A stretch of 64,000 nt of DNA, taken from positions 1 through 64,000 of the forward strand of contig JACRLW010000044.1 in NCBI GenBank assembly GCA_016235155.1, read 5' to 3'. The notes under the pieces are model-generated. The model saw nothing but the letters and a program-made list of their open reading frames with translations. It ran no database searches and was not told the DNA's origin. Both the position numbers and the translations under genes were made by a program. Positions 16,730-26,443 of the stretch are shown one piece after another (within the stretch, counting starts at the first letter, position 1; the number at the start of each line of letters is the position of its first letter). The stretch is from Planctomycetota bacterium. GTDB taxonomy: Bacteria > Planctomycetota > UBA1135 > UBA2386.

Positions 16730-17262
16730 CGCGGTACTGGTACCTGGTCGCGAGCCTGCCGTCGATCGCTCCCGGTGCGCCGCCGCCAATGACGATGCAG
16801 CGGTTCCGCACGCTCTGTTCGGAGCACCTCGTGCCGAGGGACCTCCTCGAGTTCGACGCCGTGCTCGGCGGCGGCGGCAGGAGCGCGTTCGCGCGGGCTT
16901 GGGTCACGGCCGACGTCCAGATCCGCAACGCGATCGCACGTGCGCGCGCGGCGCGGCACGGCGTCGACGCCGAGCGGTTCGTGCGCCCCAGCGACGCCTT
17001 GGATCTCACCCTCGCGCGGCGGGTGCAGGACGCGCTCGGCGCGCCGGACCCGGGTGAACGCGAACGCCAGCTCGACGACCTGCGCTGCGACGTCGCGCGC
17101 GAACTGGCCCGCGCGGAGCCGTTCGGCCTCGAGACCGTGCTCGCGTACGCGATCGTGCTCGCCATCGTCGAGCGACGTGCCACGCGTGACGTCGTGCGCG
17201 GTCGCGCCGCGCTCGCAACGCAGCTCGCCGCACTCGTGTCCGCGCCTCGGAACTCTGCATGA
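16726..17262 (+). CDS. DUF2764 protein, V-type ATPase subunit C-like
   Basis: The 178-residue product starts with YWYLVASLPSI and has the DUF2764 layout (helical, Arg/Leu/Asp-rich). In Chlamydia, Bacteroidetes and other short V-ATPase operons a protein of this family lies between subunits E and A and is thought to replace subunit C, which links rotor and membrane parts. The GTG start overlaps the atpE stop and its stop overlaps the atpA start (ATGA). Family membership is from the conserved N-terminus and position. Confidence 0.75.
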   Translation: MTRYWYLVASLPSIAPGAPPPMTMQRFRTLCSEHLVPRDLLEFDAVLGGGGRSAFARAWVTADVQIRNAIARARAARHGVDAERFVRPSDALDLTLARRVQDALGAPDPGERERQLDDLRCDVARELARAEPFGLETVLAYAIVLAIVERRATRDVVRGRAALATQLAALVSAPRNSA

Positions 17263-19001
17263 ACGTCCATCACGGTCGAGTCGTCGGCGTCAACGGCAAC
17301 CTCGTCACGGCCGAGTTCGAGCAACCGGTCAAGCAGAACGAGGTCACCTACGTCTGCATCGGCGACCTGCGTCTGAAGTCCGAGTTGATCCGCATCCGCG
17401 GTCGCTACGCGGAGATGCAGGTCTTCGAGGACACGTCGGGTCTGCGCGCGGGGGACGCCGTCGAGTTCACCGGCGAGCTGCTCAGCGCGGAGCTCGGCCC
17501 CGGGCTGCTCGGGCAGGTGTACGACGGCCTCCAGAACCCGCTGCCGCAGCTCGCGGAGGAGTGCGGCTTCTTTCTCCAGCGCGGTCGTTATCTGCCGGCG
17601 CTCGACCGGACGCGGAAGTGGTCGTTCACGCCCGTGGCGACCAACGGTGCGACCGTGCGATCGGGCGACACGCTCGGCACGATCCCCGAAGGCATCTTCC
17701 AGCACCGCGTCATGGTGCCGTTCGGACTCGCGGGTCCGCTCACGGTGGCGTCCATCGCGCACGCGGGCGAGGTCACCGTCGAGTCGGTCGTCGCGCGCCT
17801 GCGCGACGCAGCGGGCGAGGAGCGCGACGTGCGCGTCATGCAGCGCTGGCCGGTGAAGGTGCCGATCCGCGCCTACCAGGAGCGCCTGCGACCCAGCGAA
17901 CCGTTGATCACGAAGGTGCGCATCGTCGACACCTTCTTCCCGGTCGCGCGCGGGGGCACCTACTGCATCCCGGGTCCGTTCGGCGCCGGCAAGACGGTGC
18001 TCCAACAGATCACGAGCCGCAACGCGGACGTCGACATCGTGATCGTCGCCGCATGCGGCGAGCGAGCGGGCGAGGTGGTGGAGACGCTCCGCGAGTTCCC
18101 CGAACTCACCGATCCGCGCACCGGCCGCAGCCTGATGGAGCGCACGCTCATCATCTGCAACACGAGCTCGATGCCGGTCGCGGCGCGCGAGGCGTCGGTC
18201 TACCTCGGCGTCACGGTCGCGGAGTACTACCGGCAGATGGGACTCAACGTTCTTCTGCTCGCCGACTCGACCTCGCGCTGGGCGCAGGCGCTGCGCGAGG
18301 TGTCCGGTCGACTCGAGGAGATCCCCGGCGAAGAGGCTTTCCCCGCCTATCTCGAGTCGGTGATCGCCGCGTTCTACGAGCGCGGCGGTGTCGTGCGCCT
18401 GCGCGACGGCGCCACCGGCTCGGTCACGATCGGCGGCACGGTCAGTCCCGCGGGCGCCAAGTTCGAGGAGCCCGTGACGCAGGCGACGCTCAAGGTCGTC
18501 GGTGCGTTCCATGGACTCTCGCGCGAGCGATCGGATGCGAGGCGTTACCCCGCGATCCATCCGCTCGAGAGCTGGAGCAAGTACGCGTCGGTCGTGCCGT
18601 CCGCGGACGTCGAACACGGCCGGCGCATGCTGCGGCGCGGCAACGACGTCGGGCAGATGATGAAGGTCGTCGGCGAGGAGGGCACCTCGCTCGACGATTT
18701 CGTCGTGTTCCTCGCCGCGGAGTACCTCGACGCGAGCTACCTCCAGCAGGACGCCTACCACGACGTCGACGCGGCGACGCCGGCCGAGCGGCAGGCGCAC
18801 GTCTACGCGCGGATCCACGGCATCCTGCGCACGCCGATGAAGTTCCCCGACAAGGACGCCGCGCGGCGTTTCTTCCAGCGCCTGACGCAGGCGACCAACG
18901 ACTGGAACCGCACGCCGTGGGCGAGCCCCGAGTTCGCGGCGGCGGAGCGGAAGATCGACGCGATGGTCGGCGAGGTCGCGGCCGTGCAGGTGAAGCAGTG
19001 A
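17259..19001 (+). CDS. atpA: V-type ATPase catalytic subunit A
   Basis: The 580-residue product has the full A-subunit plan: an N-terminal beta-barrel ([14 protein letters not shown]), the non-homologous insert region near residues 115-185, the Walker A loop GPFGAGKT near residue 240, Walker [15 protein letters not shown], and the C-terminal helical domain. It hydrolyses or makes ATP together with subunit B. ATG 17259 overlaps the upstream stop, and 13 bases separate it from atpB. Confidence 0.96.
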   Translation: MNVHHGRVVGVNGNLVTAEFEQPVKQNEVTYVCIGDLRLKSELIRIRGRYAEMQVFEDTSGLRAGDAVEFTGELLSAELGPGLLGQVYDGLQNPLPQLAEECGFFLQRGRYLPALDRTRKWSFTPVATNGATVRSGDTLGTIPEGIFQHRVMVPFGLAGPLTVASIAHAGEVTVESVVARLRDAAGEERDVRVMQRWPVKVPIRAYQERLRPSEPLITKVRIVDTFFPVARGGTYCIPGPFGAGKTVLQQITSRNADVDIVIVAACGERAGEVVETLREFPELTDPRTGRSLMERTLIICNTSSMPVAAREASVYLGVTVAEYYRQMGLNVLLLADSTSRWAQALREVSGRLEEIPGEEAFPAYLESVIAAFYERGGVVRLRDGATGSVTIGGTVSPAGAKFEEPVTQATLKVVGAFHGLSRERSDARRYPAIHPLESWSKYASVVPSADVEHGRRMLRRGNDVGQMMKVVGEEGTSLDDFVVFLAAEYLDASYLQQDAYHDVDAATPAERQAHVYARIHGILRTPMKFPDKDAARRFFQRLTQATNDWNRTPWASPEFAAAERKIDAMVGEVAAVQVKQ

Positions 19002-19014
19002 CGCAGGAGACGAA

Positions 19015-20370
19015 GTGAACACCGTCTACACCAAGGTCGAGCAGATCGTCGGCAACGTCATCACGGTCAACGCGAGCGACGTCGGCTACCGCGAGCTCGC
19101 GCAGGTGACGTCAACGCTGGGCACCTCGCTCGCCCAGGTGATCCGGCTCGAAGGCGGCCGAGTCTTCCTCCAGGTCTTCGCCGGTTCGCGCGGCATCGCG
19201 ACCGACGCGCAGGTGCGTTTCCTCGGTCACCCGATGCAGGTGCCGTTCTCCGAAGCGCTGCTCGGCCGCATCTTCACCGGCAGCGGCGTTCCGCGTGACG
19301 CGGGCCCGACGCTCGACCACGGCATGATCGAGATCGCGGGGCCGTCGGTGAATCCGAGCAAGCGCATCATCCCGCGGCGGATGGTCCGCACCGGCATCCC
19401 GATGATCGACGTGTTCAACACGCTGGTCGAATCGCAGAAGCTGCCGATCTTCTCGGTCGCGGGCGAGCCGTACAACCCGCTGCTCGCGCGGATCGCGCTG
19501 CAGGCCGAGGTCGACGTGATCGTGCTCGGCGGAATGGGTCTCAAGCACGACGACTACCTGTTCTTCCGCGACACGCTGGAGCAACAGGGTTCGTTGAGCC
19601 GCACGGTGATGTTCGTCCACACGGCGTCGGATCCCGTCGTCGAGTGCCTGATGGTGCCCGACCTCGCGCTCGCCGTGGCCGAGAAGTTCGCCCTCGAGAA
19701 GAAGCGCGTGCTGGTCCTGTTGACCGACATGACGAACTTCTCGGACGCGCTGAAGGAGATCGCCATCACGATGGAGCAGATCCCGAGCAATCGCGGCTAC
19801 CCGGGCGACCTCTACAGCCAGCTCGCCGCGCGCTACGAGAAGGCGGTCGACTTCGACGCGGCGGGTTCGATCACGATCCTCGCCGTCACCACGATGCCGG
19901 GCGACGACGTCACGCACCCGGTGCCGGACAACACCGGCTACATCACCGAAGGGCAGTTCTACCTGCGCAACGGGCGCATCGAGCCGTTCGGGTCGCTGTC
20001 GCGCCTCAAGCAGTTCGTCAACGGTCGCACGCGCGACGACCACCGCACGCTGATGAACGTGATGATCCAGATCTACGCGGCGTGCAAGGAGTCGCGCGAG
20101 AAGCGTTCGATGGGCTTCCGCATGAGCGCGTGGGACAAGAAGCTCCTCGACTACGGCGACAAGTTCGAGAGCGGGATGATGGACCTGACGGTCAACATCC
20201 CGCTCGAGCAGGCGCTCGAGCTGGGCTGGCGGATCCTCGCCGACTGCTTCGAACCGGCGGAGACCGGGATCTCGACCAAGCTGATCGACAAGTTCTGGCC
20301 GAAGGGGGATCGCACCCAGGCGCCGGCCGCGACGCCGGCGCCGGTTCCAGTGGCGGCGGCGACGCGCTGA
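19015..20370 (+). CDS. atpB: V-type ATPase regulatory subunit B
   Basis: The 451-residue product aligns with the non-catalytic B subunit: an N-terminal barrel ([19 protein letters not shown]), [17 protein letters not shown], and a degenerate nucleotide loop ([13 protein letters not shown]) without the Walker A lysine. Downstream are [16 protein letters not shown] and [18 protein letters not shown], both diagnostic of B. The GTG start at 19015 has CAGGAGA a few bases upstream. The C-terminal Ala/Pro-rich tail is species-specific. Confidence 0.96.
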   Translation: MNTVYTKVEQIVGNVITVNASDVGYRELAQVTSTLGTSLAQVIRLEGGRVFLQVFAGSRGIATDAQVRFLGHPMQVPFSEALLGRIFTGSGVPRDAGPTLDHGMIEIAGPSVNPSKRIIPRRMVRTGIPMIDVFNTLVESQKLPIFSVAGEPYNPLLARIALQAEVDVIVLGGMGLKHDDYLFFRDTLEQQGSLSRTVMFVHTASDPVVECLMVPDLALAVAEKFALEKKRVLVLLTDMTNFSDALKEIAITMEQIPSNRGYPGDLYSQLAARYEKAVDFDAAGSITILAVTTMPGDDVTHPVPDNTGYITEGQFYLRNGRIEPFGSLSRLKQFVNGRTRDDHRTLMNVMIQIYAACKESREKRSMGFRMSAWDKKLLDYGDKFESGMMDLTVNIPLEQALELGWRILADCFEPAETGISTKLIDKFWPKGDRTQAPAATPAPVPVAAATR

Positions 20371-20394
20371 CCGCGGACCGCGGCGAACCCGGCG

Positions 20395-21000
20395 ATGGCG
20401 AAGTTCAAGAACACGAAGAACGAACTCAAGGCGCAGCGCGACTCGCTGCGCCGCTACGAGCGCTACTTGCCGACGCTGCAGTTGAAGAAGCAGCAGTTGC
20501 AGCTCGAGGTGCGGCAGGTCGAACACCGACTCGACGAATGCCGGCGTCGCGAAGAGCAACTCCTCGCCGGACTCTCCAGTTGGGTCGCGTTGTTCGGGGA
20601 CGGGACCGACTTCGCCGGCTGGATCGCGATCCAACGCATCGAGCGCGACGAGACCAACGTCGCAGGCGTCAACATTCCCGTCCTGCGGGAGGTCGTCTTC
20701 GAGCGGCATGTGCCCGACCTGTTCACGACCTCGCCCTGGGTCGACGACGGCATCGAGTGCCTCGCCGAGCTCGCGAAGCTACGCATCGAGCTGCTCGTCC
20801 TCGAGGAACAGAAGGCGTTGCTGGTCGACGAGCTGCGCACCACCAACCAGCGGGTGAACCTCTTCGAACGCGTGAAGATCCCCGAGTGCAAGGACGTGAT
20901 CCGGCGCGTCCGCATCTACCTCGGCGACATGCAGGTGCTCGACGTCGGCCGCGGCAAGATCGCGAAGCAGAAGACCCTCGAACGGGAGACCGCCACGTGA
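20395..21000 (+). CDS. atpD: V-type ATPase central stalk subunit D
   Basis: The 201-residue product starts MAKFKNTKNELKAQRD and is mostly two long helices (residues 1-75 and 120-195) that form the rotor coiled coil inside the A3B3 head; the middle part is shorter. Ends in KTLERETAT. This fits NtpD/AtpD of short bacterial V-ATPases. The stop overlaps the GTG start of atpI. Confidence 0.9.
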   Translation: MAKFKNTKNELKAQRDSLRRYERYLPTLQLKKQQLQLEVRQVEHRLDECRRREEQLLAGLSSWVALFGDGTDFAGWIAIQRIERDETNVAGVNIPVLREVVFERHVPDLFTTSPWVDDGIECLAELAKLRIELLVLEEQKALLVDELRTTNQRVNLFERVKIPECKDVIRRVRIYLGDMQVLDVGRGKIAKQKTLERETAT

Positions 21001-22826
21001 TCGTGCCGATGAAGCGCGTGACGGTGCTCTGCGTCGCCGACGACCGGACGAACGCCGTGGAGCGACTGCGGGAGCTCGGCGTGCTGCACGTCGTCGCCGA
21101 GCGCGTGACGGCGACGGGCGAGGTCGAAGACGCCCGCAAGCGGTTGGAGCGCGCGCATGCCGCGATGGCGGACTTGCCCCCGGCCGACGGCGAGCCGGCG
21201 CCGGCGCGCGATCCGATCGCGGCGAACGACCTCGTCGAGACCGTGCACCGGCTGGTCGGCGAGCGTCGCGAACTCGACGCCGCGATCACGCAGCTCGACT
21301 CCGAGCGCAACCTGATCGCGCCGTTCGGCGACTTCGATCCTGAGCAGGCCAGGGCGCTCGCCGCGCACGGCCTCGCACTGCGCCTCTACCAGTTCCCCGC
21401 GAAGGGCGCAGCGCCGGCCGTACCCGTCGGCGCATCGTTGCACGTGACCGGATCGAGCGGCGGCACTCGTGCCGCGGTCCTGATCGGCCCGCCCTCGGCC
21501 GTGCTCGCCGCACGTGAGATCCCATTGCCGGAACGGGCACTGGGCGCGTGCGAGCGGGAGCTCGCCGCACGGCGGGCGCGTCGCGCCGAGATCGAGCGCG
21601 CTCTCGCCGCGTTGGCGCCGCGGCGCGCCGTGATCGCCGGACACGTGCGCGCGCTCGAGGACGAGACGCACTTCGTCGAAGCGCATGCCGCGATGGGTTC
21701 GCACGACGGCATCGCGTGGCTCGCCGGGTTCGTCCCGGTCGACGCCGTCGATCGCGTGCTCGCCGCGGCGCGCGACGCGGGATGGGCGGTCTCGATCAGC
21801 GATCCGCGCGCGGGCGACATCGTGCCGACCCTCCTCGAGAGCCGGCCCTGGATCCGTCAGATCCATGCCGTGCTCGAGATGATCGGCATCACGCCCGGCT
21901 ACGCGGAGCCGGACGTCAGCCCGGCGTTCCTGGTCTTCCTCGTGCTGTTCGCGGCGATGTTGATCGGCGACGCCGGCTACGGCCTGCTGATCCTCGCCGG
22001 CGTGCTGCTCGCCCGGCGCAAGTGGCCCGCGGCGCCCTCGCAACCCTTCCGCCTGCTGCGCACCGTGGCGATCGCCACGATGGTCTGGGGCGCGATCACC
22101 GGGACCTGGTTCGCGATCCCGTCGCTGCCCGCGGCACTCGACTCCCTCCGCATCGAATGGCTCGCCGGCTCCGACAAGCTCGCGACGACGCGGCACGTGA
22201 TGCTGCTGTGCTTCCTCCTCGGCGCGGCGCATCTGACGATCGCCCACGTCTGGGCCGCACTCCGGCTCGGCCGCAGTCTCGCGGCGCTCGCGCAGTTCGG
22301 CTGGATCGCCACGACGTGGTGCATGTTCTTCGTCGCGCGCACGATGGTCCTCGGCGAGCCGTTCCCGGGCGTCATGCTGCCGATCACGATCGGAGGGATC
22401 GTCGCGATCGTGCTGTTCATGACGCCGCTGAAGCAGCTCAAGGACGAGTGGTTCAACCACGTCATGCTGCCGCTGAGCCTCGTGTCGAACTTTGTCGACG
22501 TCGTGTCGTACCTGCGGCTGTTCGCGGTCGGCACCGCCGGCGTCGCCGTCGCGAGCTCGTTCAACGACATGGCGGCGCGCATCGGCGCCGGCGGCGGGAT
22601 GAACCTCTTCCTCGCGGTGCTCGTCGCGATCTTCGGGCACACCCTGAACCTCCTGTTGTGCGCGATGGGCGTGCTGGTGCACGGCGTCCGCCTCAACACC
22701 CTCGAGTTCTCGGCGCACCTCGGCATGCAGTGGAGCGGCGTTCCGTACCGCCCGTTGCGCAAGCGAGGCGATCCGAGCGCGAGCGCTGCGTCGGATCCGG
22801 AACGCCCGGCGCAAGACCTCTCCTGA
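20997..22826 (+). CDS. atpI: V-type ATPase membrane subunit I (a-type stator)
   Basis: The 609-residue product has a soluble N-terminal half (about residues 1-290, starting from GTG 20997, VIVPMKRVTVLCV) and a C-terminal half with seven to eight helices. The helix with VVSYLRLFAVGTAG carries the arginine thought essential for ion movement against the K ring. The C-terminus HSGVRLNTLEF-type segment (here LVHGVRLNTLEFSAHL) is also conserved. It is coupled to atpD by GTGA overlap. Confidence 0.93.
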   Translation: MIVPMKRVTVLCVADDRTNAVERLRELGVLHVVAERVTATGEVEDARKRLERAHAAMADLPPADGEPAPARDPIAANDLVETVHRLVGERRELDAAITQLDSERNLIAPFGDFDPEQARALAAHGLALRLYQFPAKGAAPAVPVGASLHVTGSSGGTRAAVLIGPPSAVLAAREIPLPERALGACERELAARRARRAEIERALAALAPRRAVIAGHVRALEDETHFVEAHAAMGSHDGIAWLAGFVPVDAVDRVLAAARDAGWAVSISDPRAGDIVPTLLESRPWIRQIHAVLEMIGITPGYAEPDVSPAFLVFLVLFAAMLIGDAGYGLLILAGVLLARRKWPAAPSQPFRLLRTVAIATMVWGAITGTWFAIPSLPAALDSLRIEWLAGSDKLATTRHVMLLCFLLGAAHLTIAHVWAALRLGRSLAALAQFGWIATTWCMFFVARTMVLGEPFPGVMLPITIGGIVAIVLFMTPLKQLKDEWFNHVMLPLSLVSNFVDVVSYLRLFAVGTAGVAVASSFNDMAARIGAGGGMNLFLAVLVAIFGHTLNLLLCAMGVLVHGVRLNTLEFSAHLGMQWSGVPYRPLRKRGDPSASAASDPERPAQDLS

Positions 22827-22874
22827 CCCTTCATCACCTCACGCAACTTCAACAGACTCGGAAGGACGACACAC

Positions 22875-23360
22875 GTGGACGTCGAAACGATGGCATCGTT
22901 GGGCAAGCTCGGCGGAGCGATGGCGCTCTCGTTCGGCGCACTGGGCTCGAGCCTGGGCGTCGGCGCCGCGGGGCCGGCCGCAGTCGGAAGCTGGAAGAAG
23001 TGCTTCGCACAGAACAAGGCCGCGCCGTTCGTCCTCGTGACGTTCGTCGGCGCGCCGCTCTCGCAGACCATCTACGGGATGATCCTGATGAACCAGATGG
23101 CCGCGAAGGTCACGGTTCAGGCCGGCGGCAAGCTCGAGGACATCGCGGCTGCCGCGGCGAACTGGCCTGCGATGCTCGGCATCGGCCTGTTCGGCGGCAT
23201 GGCGATCGGGCTCTCGGCGTGGTACCAGGGCAAGATCGGCGCGTCGGCCTCCGACGCGATGGCGGAGACCGGCAAGGGCTTCGGCAACTACCTGATGGCG
23301 CTCGGCATCGTCGAGACCGTCGCGCTGTTCGTGATGGTCTTCATCGGCGGACTGCTCTGA
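22875..23360 (+). CDS. atpK: V-type ATPase rotor proteolipid subunit K
   Basis: The 161-residue product has four helices in two homologous hairpins. The second hairpin keeps the ion-carrying Glu in MALGIVETVALF. Other residues match the sodium-binding positions I recall from Enterococcus NtpK: Ser-Gln in GAPLSQTIYG, Gln in AWYQGKIG and the Glu above. The GTG start at 22875 is chosen because GGAAGGA (22861-22867) sits seven bases upstream. It closes the operon; no subunit F gene was found between E and K. Confidence 0.92.
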   Translation: MDVETMASLGKLGGAMALSFGALGSSLGVGAAGPAAVGSWKKCFAQNKAAPFVLVTFVGAPLSQTIYGMILMNQMAAKVTVQAGGKLEDIAAAAANWPAMLGIGLFGGMAIGLSAWYQGKIGASASDAMAETGKGFGNYLMALGIVETVALFVMVFIGGLL

Positions 23361-23372
23361 CGCGGTCGCCCG

Positions 23373-23954
23373 TCACGGCAGACGGCGGACGAGCGAAGCG
23401 AGCGCCGGACGCGGCGGCGTCGCCGGGACGCTCGCCGGAACACCGACCTGGACGAAGCCGACGATCTCCTCGCGCGCCGGGTCGATGCCGAGCAGCGCAT
23501 GGGTCGCGGCGTCGCGCGTGATCCTGCCCGTGCCCCACTTCGCGCCGATGCCGCACGCCCACAGCGCGAGCGACAGGTTGCCGATGGCGCACGCCGCGCT
23601 CGCGTAGTCCTCCCGCGCGATCGCCGCGTCGTCGTTCTTCACGATCGACACGACGATCAGGTCGTGCGGGTCGAGGAGCTTGCGCCGCGTGTCGTCGGCC
23701 TTCGCCGGATCGTGGGGCAGACCGGGCTTGCTCGCGATCCGCACCGCGATCTCCGCGAGTTGCGCGCGCGTCTCGCGTCCGACGCGGACGAAACGCCACG
23801 GCGCGGTCATGCGGTGGTTCGGCGCGTGGACCGCGGCGAGCAGGGCGTCTTCGATCGTGCGGTCGTCGACCGGGTCGCGGCGGAAGGAGTGGATGGTCCG
23901 CCGTCCGAGCAGGTTGGCGAGGACGGCGGATCGAGCGTCGGACGGGTCGGACAT
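23373..23954 (-). CDS. Nitroreductase-family oxidoreductase
   Basis: The 193-residue product has the FMN-binding start RRTIHSFRRDPVD, then APNHRMTAPWRFVRV, and GIGAKWGTG in the C-terminal half, all standard for nitroreductase-fold flavoproteins of the YdjA-like short group. These enzymes use NAD(P)H to reduce nitro compounds or quinones; the natural substrate is not known. I start at MSDPSDARS (23954); upstream Mets at 23984 and earlier are alternatives. It ends 12 bases from the convergent V-ATPase operon. Confidence 0.85.
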   Translation of the reverse strand: MSDPSDARSAVLANLLGRRTIHSFRRDPVDDRTIEDALLAAVHAPNHRMTAPWRFVRVGRETRAQLAEIAVRIASKPGLPHDPAKADDTRRKLLDPHDLIVVSIVKNDDAAIAREDYASAACAIGNLSLALWACGIGAKWGTGRITRDAATHALLGIDPAREEIVGFVQVGVPASVPATPPRPALASLVRRLP

Positions 23955-24034
23955 GGGAGGTGGGTCGGCGGGGAGCATGGAGCCGGCGTCGCCATGCGTG
24001 AAGTGCGTTGCCCGCCTCGCCATGATCGCCCGCG

Positions 24035-24850
24035 ATGCCAACCGCGGCGCCGCGCCTCGTGATCTCCGCGCCCTTCGGCAACTACGTCCAGCCCAAGGGC
24101 GCGGTCGCGACGCTCGGCACCTTCACCGCCGCGCGCCGCGCGGGTCGCCTCTGGCGCATCCTCGCGACGGTTCGCTACTACCCGCGGTTGAAGGCCTGGG
24201 TGAACAAGATCGGGTTGCGTAATCCGGGGATCGACTGGCTCGCCGCGCGCGTGGCGTCCTCACGCATCGATCCGCGCGACAAGCTGGTGAGCATCCACGG
24301 CTTCGTCCCCGACGACTGGTGGCGACTGCTCGACACGATCGCGCGCATCCGCCCGCTCGGTGTCGAGCTCAACATGAGCTGTCCGAACGTCGGCGAGATC
24401 GACTGGCCGCGGGAGCTGTTCGTCCGTGCGCGAGCGACCGGCCTGCCGGTCGTCGTGAAACTCCCGCCGGTGCAGTTCGAACTGCTGCTCGAGGAAGCGA
24501 TCGCGGCCGGGATCCGTCGCTTCCACTGCTGCAACACCCTCCCGATCCCCGCGGGAGGCCTGAGCGGCAAGCCGCTCAAGCCGGTCGCATTGCAGTGCAT
24601 CCGGCGCGTCCTCGATCTCGTGCCTTCCGGATGCCGATCCGAACTCCGCATCGTCGGCGGCGGCGGCGTTCGCGAAGCGCAAGACGTCGACGACTTTGCG
24701 AAGGCAGGTGTCCACGCGATCGCCGTCGGCACCAAGATCATGAACCCGCGCTACCTCGTCTCGCACGTCGGACTCGAACCGGTGCGCGAGCGTGCCGAAG
24801 CCCTGCTCGCGGGGCGCGCGGATTGGATCACGAGCTCGGGCGGGAGCTGA
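24035..24850 (+). CDS. Dihydroorotate dehydrogenase-like FMN protein
   Basis: The 271-residue product is a TIM barrel of the PyrD family: SAPFGNYVQPKGAVATLG near the start, IGLRNPGIDWL, ELNMSCPNVGE (the conserved NxSCPN motif), PVVVKLPP, CNTLPIPAGGLSG and the phosphate-binding IVGGGGV with GTKIMN. Substrate-loop details differ from classical PyrD, and a real PyrD may lie elsewhere, so I leave the symbol blank. The annotated start at 24035 overlaps nothing on this strand but lies 81 bases from the divergent nitroreductase start. Confidence 0.8.
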   Translation: MPTAAPRLVISAPFGNYVQPKGAVATLGTFTAARRAGRLWRILATVRYYPRLKAWVNKIGLRNPGIDWLAARVASSRIDPRDKLVSIHGFVPDDWWRLLDTIARIRPLGVELNMSCPNVGEIDWPRELFVRARATGLPVVVKLPPVQFELLLEEAIAAGIRRFHCCNTLPIPAGGLSGKPLKPVALQCIRRVLDLVPSGCRSELRIVGGGGVREAQDVDDFAKAGVHAIAVGTKIMNPRYLVSHVGLEPVRERAEALLAGRADWITSSGGS

Positions 24851-24853
24851 GCG

Positions 24854-26443
24854 TCACAACGACGGCACCGGGAACGACGCAAGGTCGGCCTTCGCGACGA
24901 TGGCCGGCGTCGTCGCCGGCTCCTCGGTCAGTGCCTCTGCGATCGCGCGATGCGGATGCGATTGCGGAGCGCTCAGGTCGATCGTCACCGCGGATTCGTC
25001 CGGGAGCGCGTGCCCGGCAGGGTCGGTCTCGAGCTTCACCTTGGGGAAGACGATGCGCTGCGTCTGCGCGACGACCCGCGCGCGCTCGCCCGTCGTGAGC
25101 AGGACGAGCTGGCCGACCGGGAAGATGCCGTTGGTCTCGATGAAGCGGCGCAGGAGCTTGCGATCGAGGTGGTCGCCCATCGACATCATCACGCGGTAGG
25201 CGCGTACCGGGCTCATCGGGCGCTTGTAGGGTCGCGCGGCCGTCAAGGCCTCGTAGACGTCGCAGACCTTGACGATCTCGGTGACGAGCAGGTTGTGATG
25301 CTCGTGCAGGGTCGCCGGGTAGCCCTTGCCGTCGCACGAGCGGTGGTGGCCGAACGCGGCCGCGATCGTCAGCGGGTCGGCGCGATCGTGATCGAGCAGG
25401 ATCTCCGCGCCGTACGACGGGTGCTTGCTCATCTCGCGCTTCTCGTCGGGACCGAGCGGCTTGCGCGAGTGCAGGATCTCGAACGGCACGAGCGACTTGC
25501 CGCAGTCGTGCAGCAACGCCGCTGTCCCGATGCGGACCAGCAACTCGTGGTCGCTGGTCAAGGTGCGCGCGAAGTTCATCGCGAGGACCGCGACGCGCAC
25601 CGAGTGGCCGAACGTGAACGCGTCGTACTGGTCCTGGCGCGCGAGGTTCATCAACGGGCCGTCGTCACCCTCGAGACGCTTCAGCACCGCTTCGGCATGC
25701 GATTGGACGTCCGCGAACTCGATCTTTCCGCCGTTGCAGATCGAGATGGTCACGTCCTGCAGGACGTCGATGCACGACTGGTAGAAGCGCACCGGCGTGA
25801 TGATCGTCGTGCGACCGGTCACCGGCGACTGGTTGGAGCCCACCACGAACGGCGGCAGCATCCGCACGCTGCGCGAGCCCGTCGACTCCAACCTCGCGTT
25901 GAGCGCCTGCCAGTCGTCGCCCTCGCCCATCGCGGCCGAGGCCGCAACCGAAGGTTGAGCGTCGTCGCTGCCGCGCCGACCAGGAAGGCCTCGGCCGCTC
26001 TCTTGGCTGGGCCCCTCCGGCCTTCGAATCGTCGCGGGGCGCGACGATTCTCCGGCCTGCGGGCCCACGCGACCGGCGAGCTCGGCGAGCAGGCGGGCGA
26101 TGGCAGTACCGTCCGCCTCGACGTCGATCTCGAGTCCGCCGGCGCGGCGCGCCGCGATCGCCTGGATGAGCCGCGACGCCGCGATGCTCGCGCCGACCAA
26201 CGGATGGCCGCGATGCACCAGCAGCTCGTTCGCCACCGAGACGCGCAGGCCGCGCTCGCCGTCGATCAGCCGTAGGTCCTTCAGGGATCGCGCCGTCGTC
26301 GCAGCGGACTCGAGCACGCGCGGATGGTCGGCGCGGTAGATGCGTGCGTTGACGAGAGCGGCCGCCAGGTCGTCGACGATCTCGACGACGAGATCCTGAT
26401 CGGTGCGGATCGTGTCCACGGGTTCCTGCGGCGCCGGGCTCAT
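24854..26443 (-). CDS. HD-GYP-type phosphodiesterase-like protein with an N-terminal shared domain
   Basis: The 529-residue product has an N-terminal domain (about residues 10-120, including ARIYRADHPRV) shared with the upstream protein, a low-complexity linker, and a C-terminal HD-GYP domain: GHSVRVAVLAMNFA, LLHDCGKSLVP, HHRSCDGKGYP and DVYEALTAARPYKRP. HD-GYP domains cleave cyclic-di-GMP; here all key metal and GYP residues seem present. The start (26443) overlaps the upstream stop by ATGA, so both proteins are made together. Two-component receiver or membrane domains are absent, so the shared domain may be the sensor. Confidence 0.85.
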   Translation of the reverse strand: MSPAPQEPVDTIRTDQDLVVEIVDDLAAALVNARIYRADHPRVLESAATTARSLKDLRLIDGERGLRVSVANELLVHRGHPLVGASIAASRLIQAIAARRAGGLEIDVEADGTAIARLLAELAGRVGPQAGESSRPATIRRPEGPSQESGRGLPGRRGSDDAQPSVAASAAMGEGDDWQALNARLESTGSRSVRMLPPFVVGSNQSPVTGRTTIITPVRFYQSCIDVLQDVTISICNGGKIEFADVQSHAEAVLKRLEGDDGPLMNLARQDQYDAFTFGHSVRVAVLAMNFARTLTSDHELLVRIGTAALLHDCGKSLVPFEILHSRKPLGPDEKREMSKHPSYGAEILLDHDRADPLTIAAAFGHHRSCDGKGYPATLHEHHNLLVTEIVKVCDVYEALTAARPYKRPMSPVRAYRVMMSMGDHLDRKLLRRFIETNGIFPVGQLVLLTTGERARVVAQTQRIVFPKVKLETDPAGHALPDESAVTIDLSAPQSHPHRAIAEALTEEPATTPAIVAKADLASFPVPSL

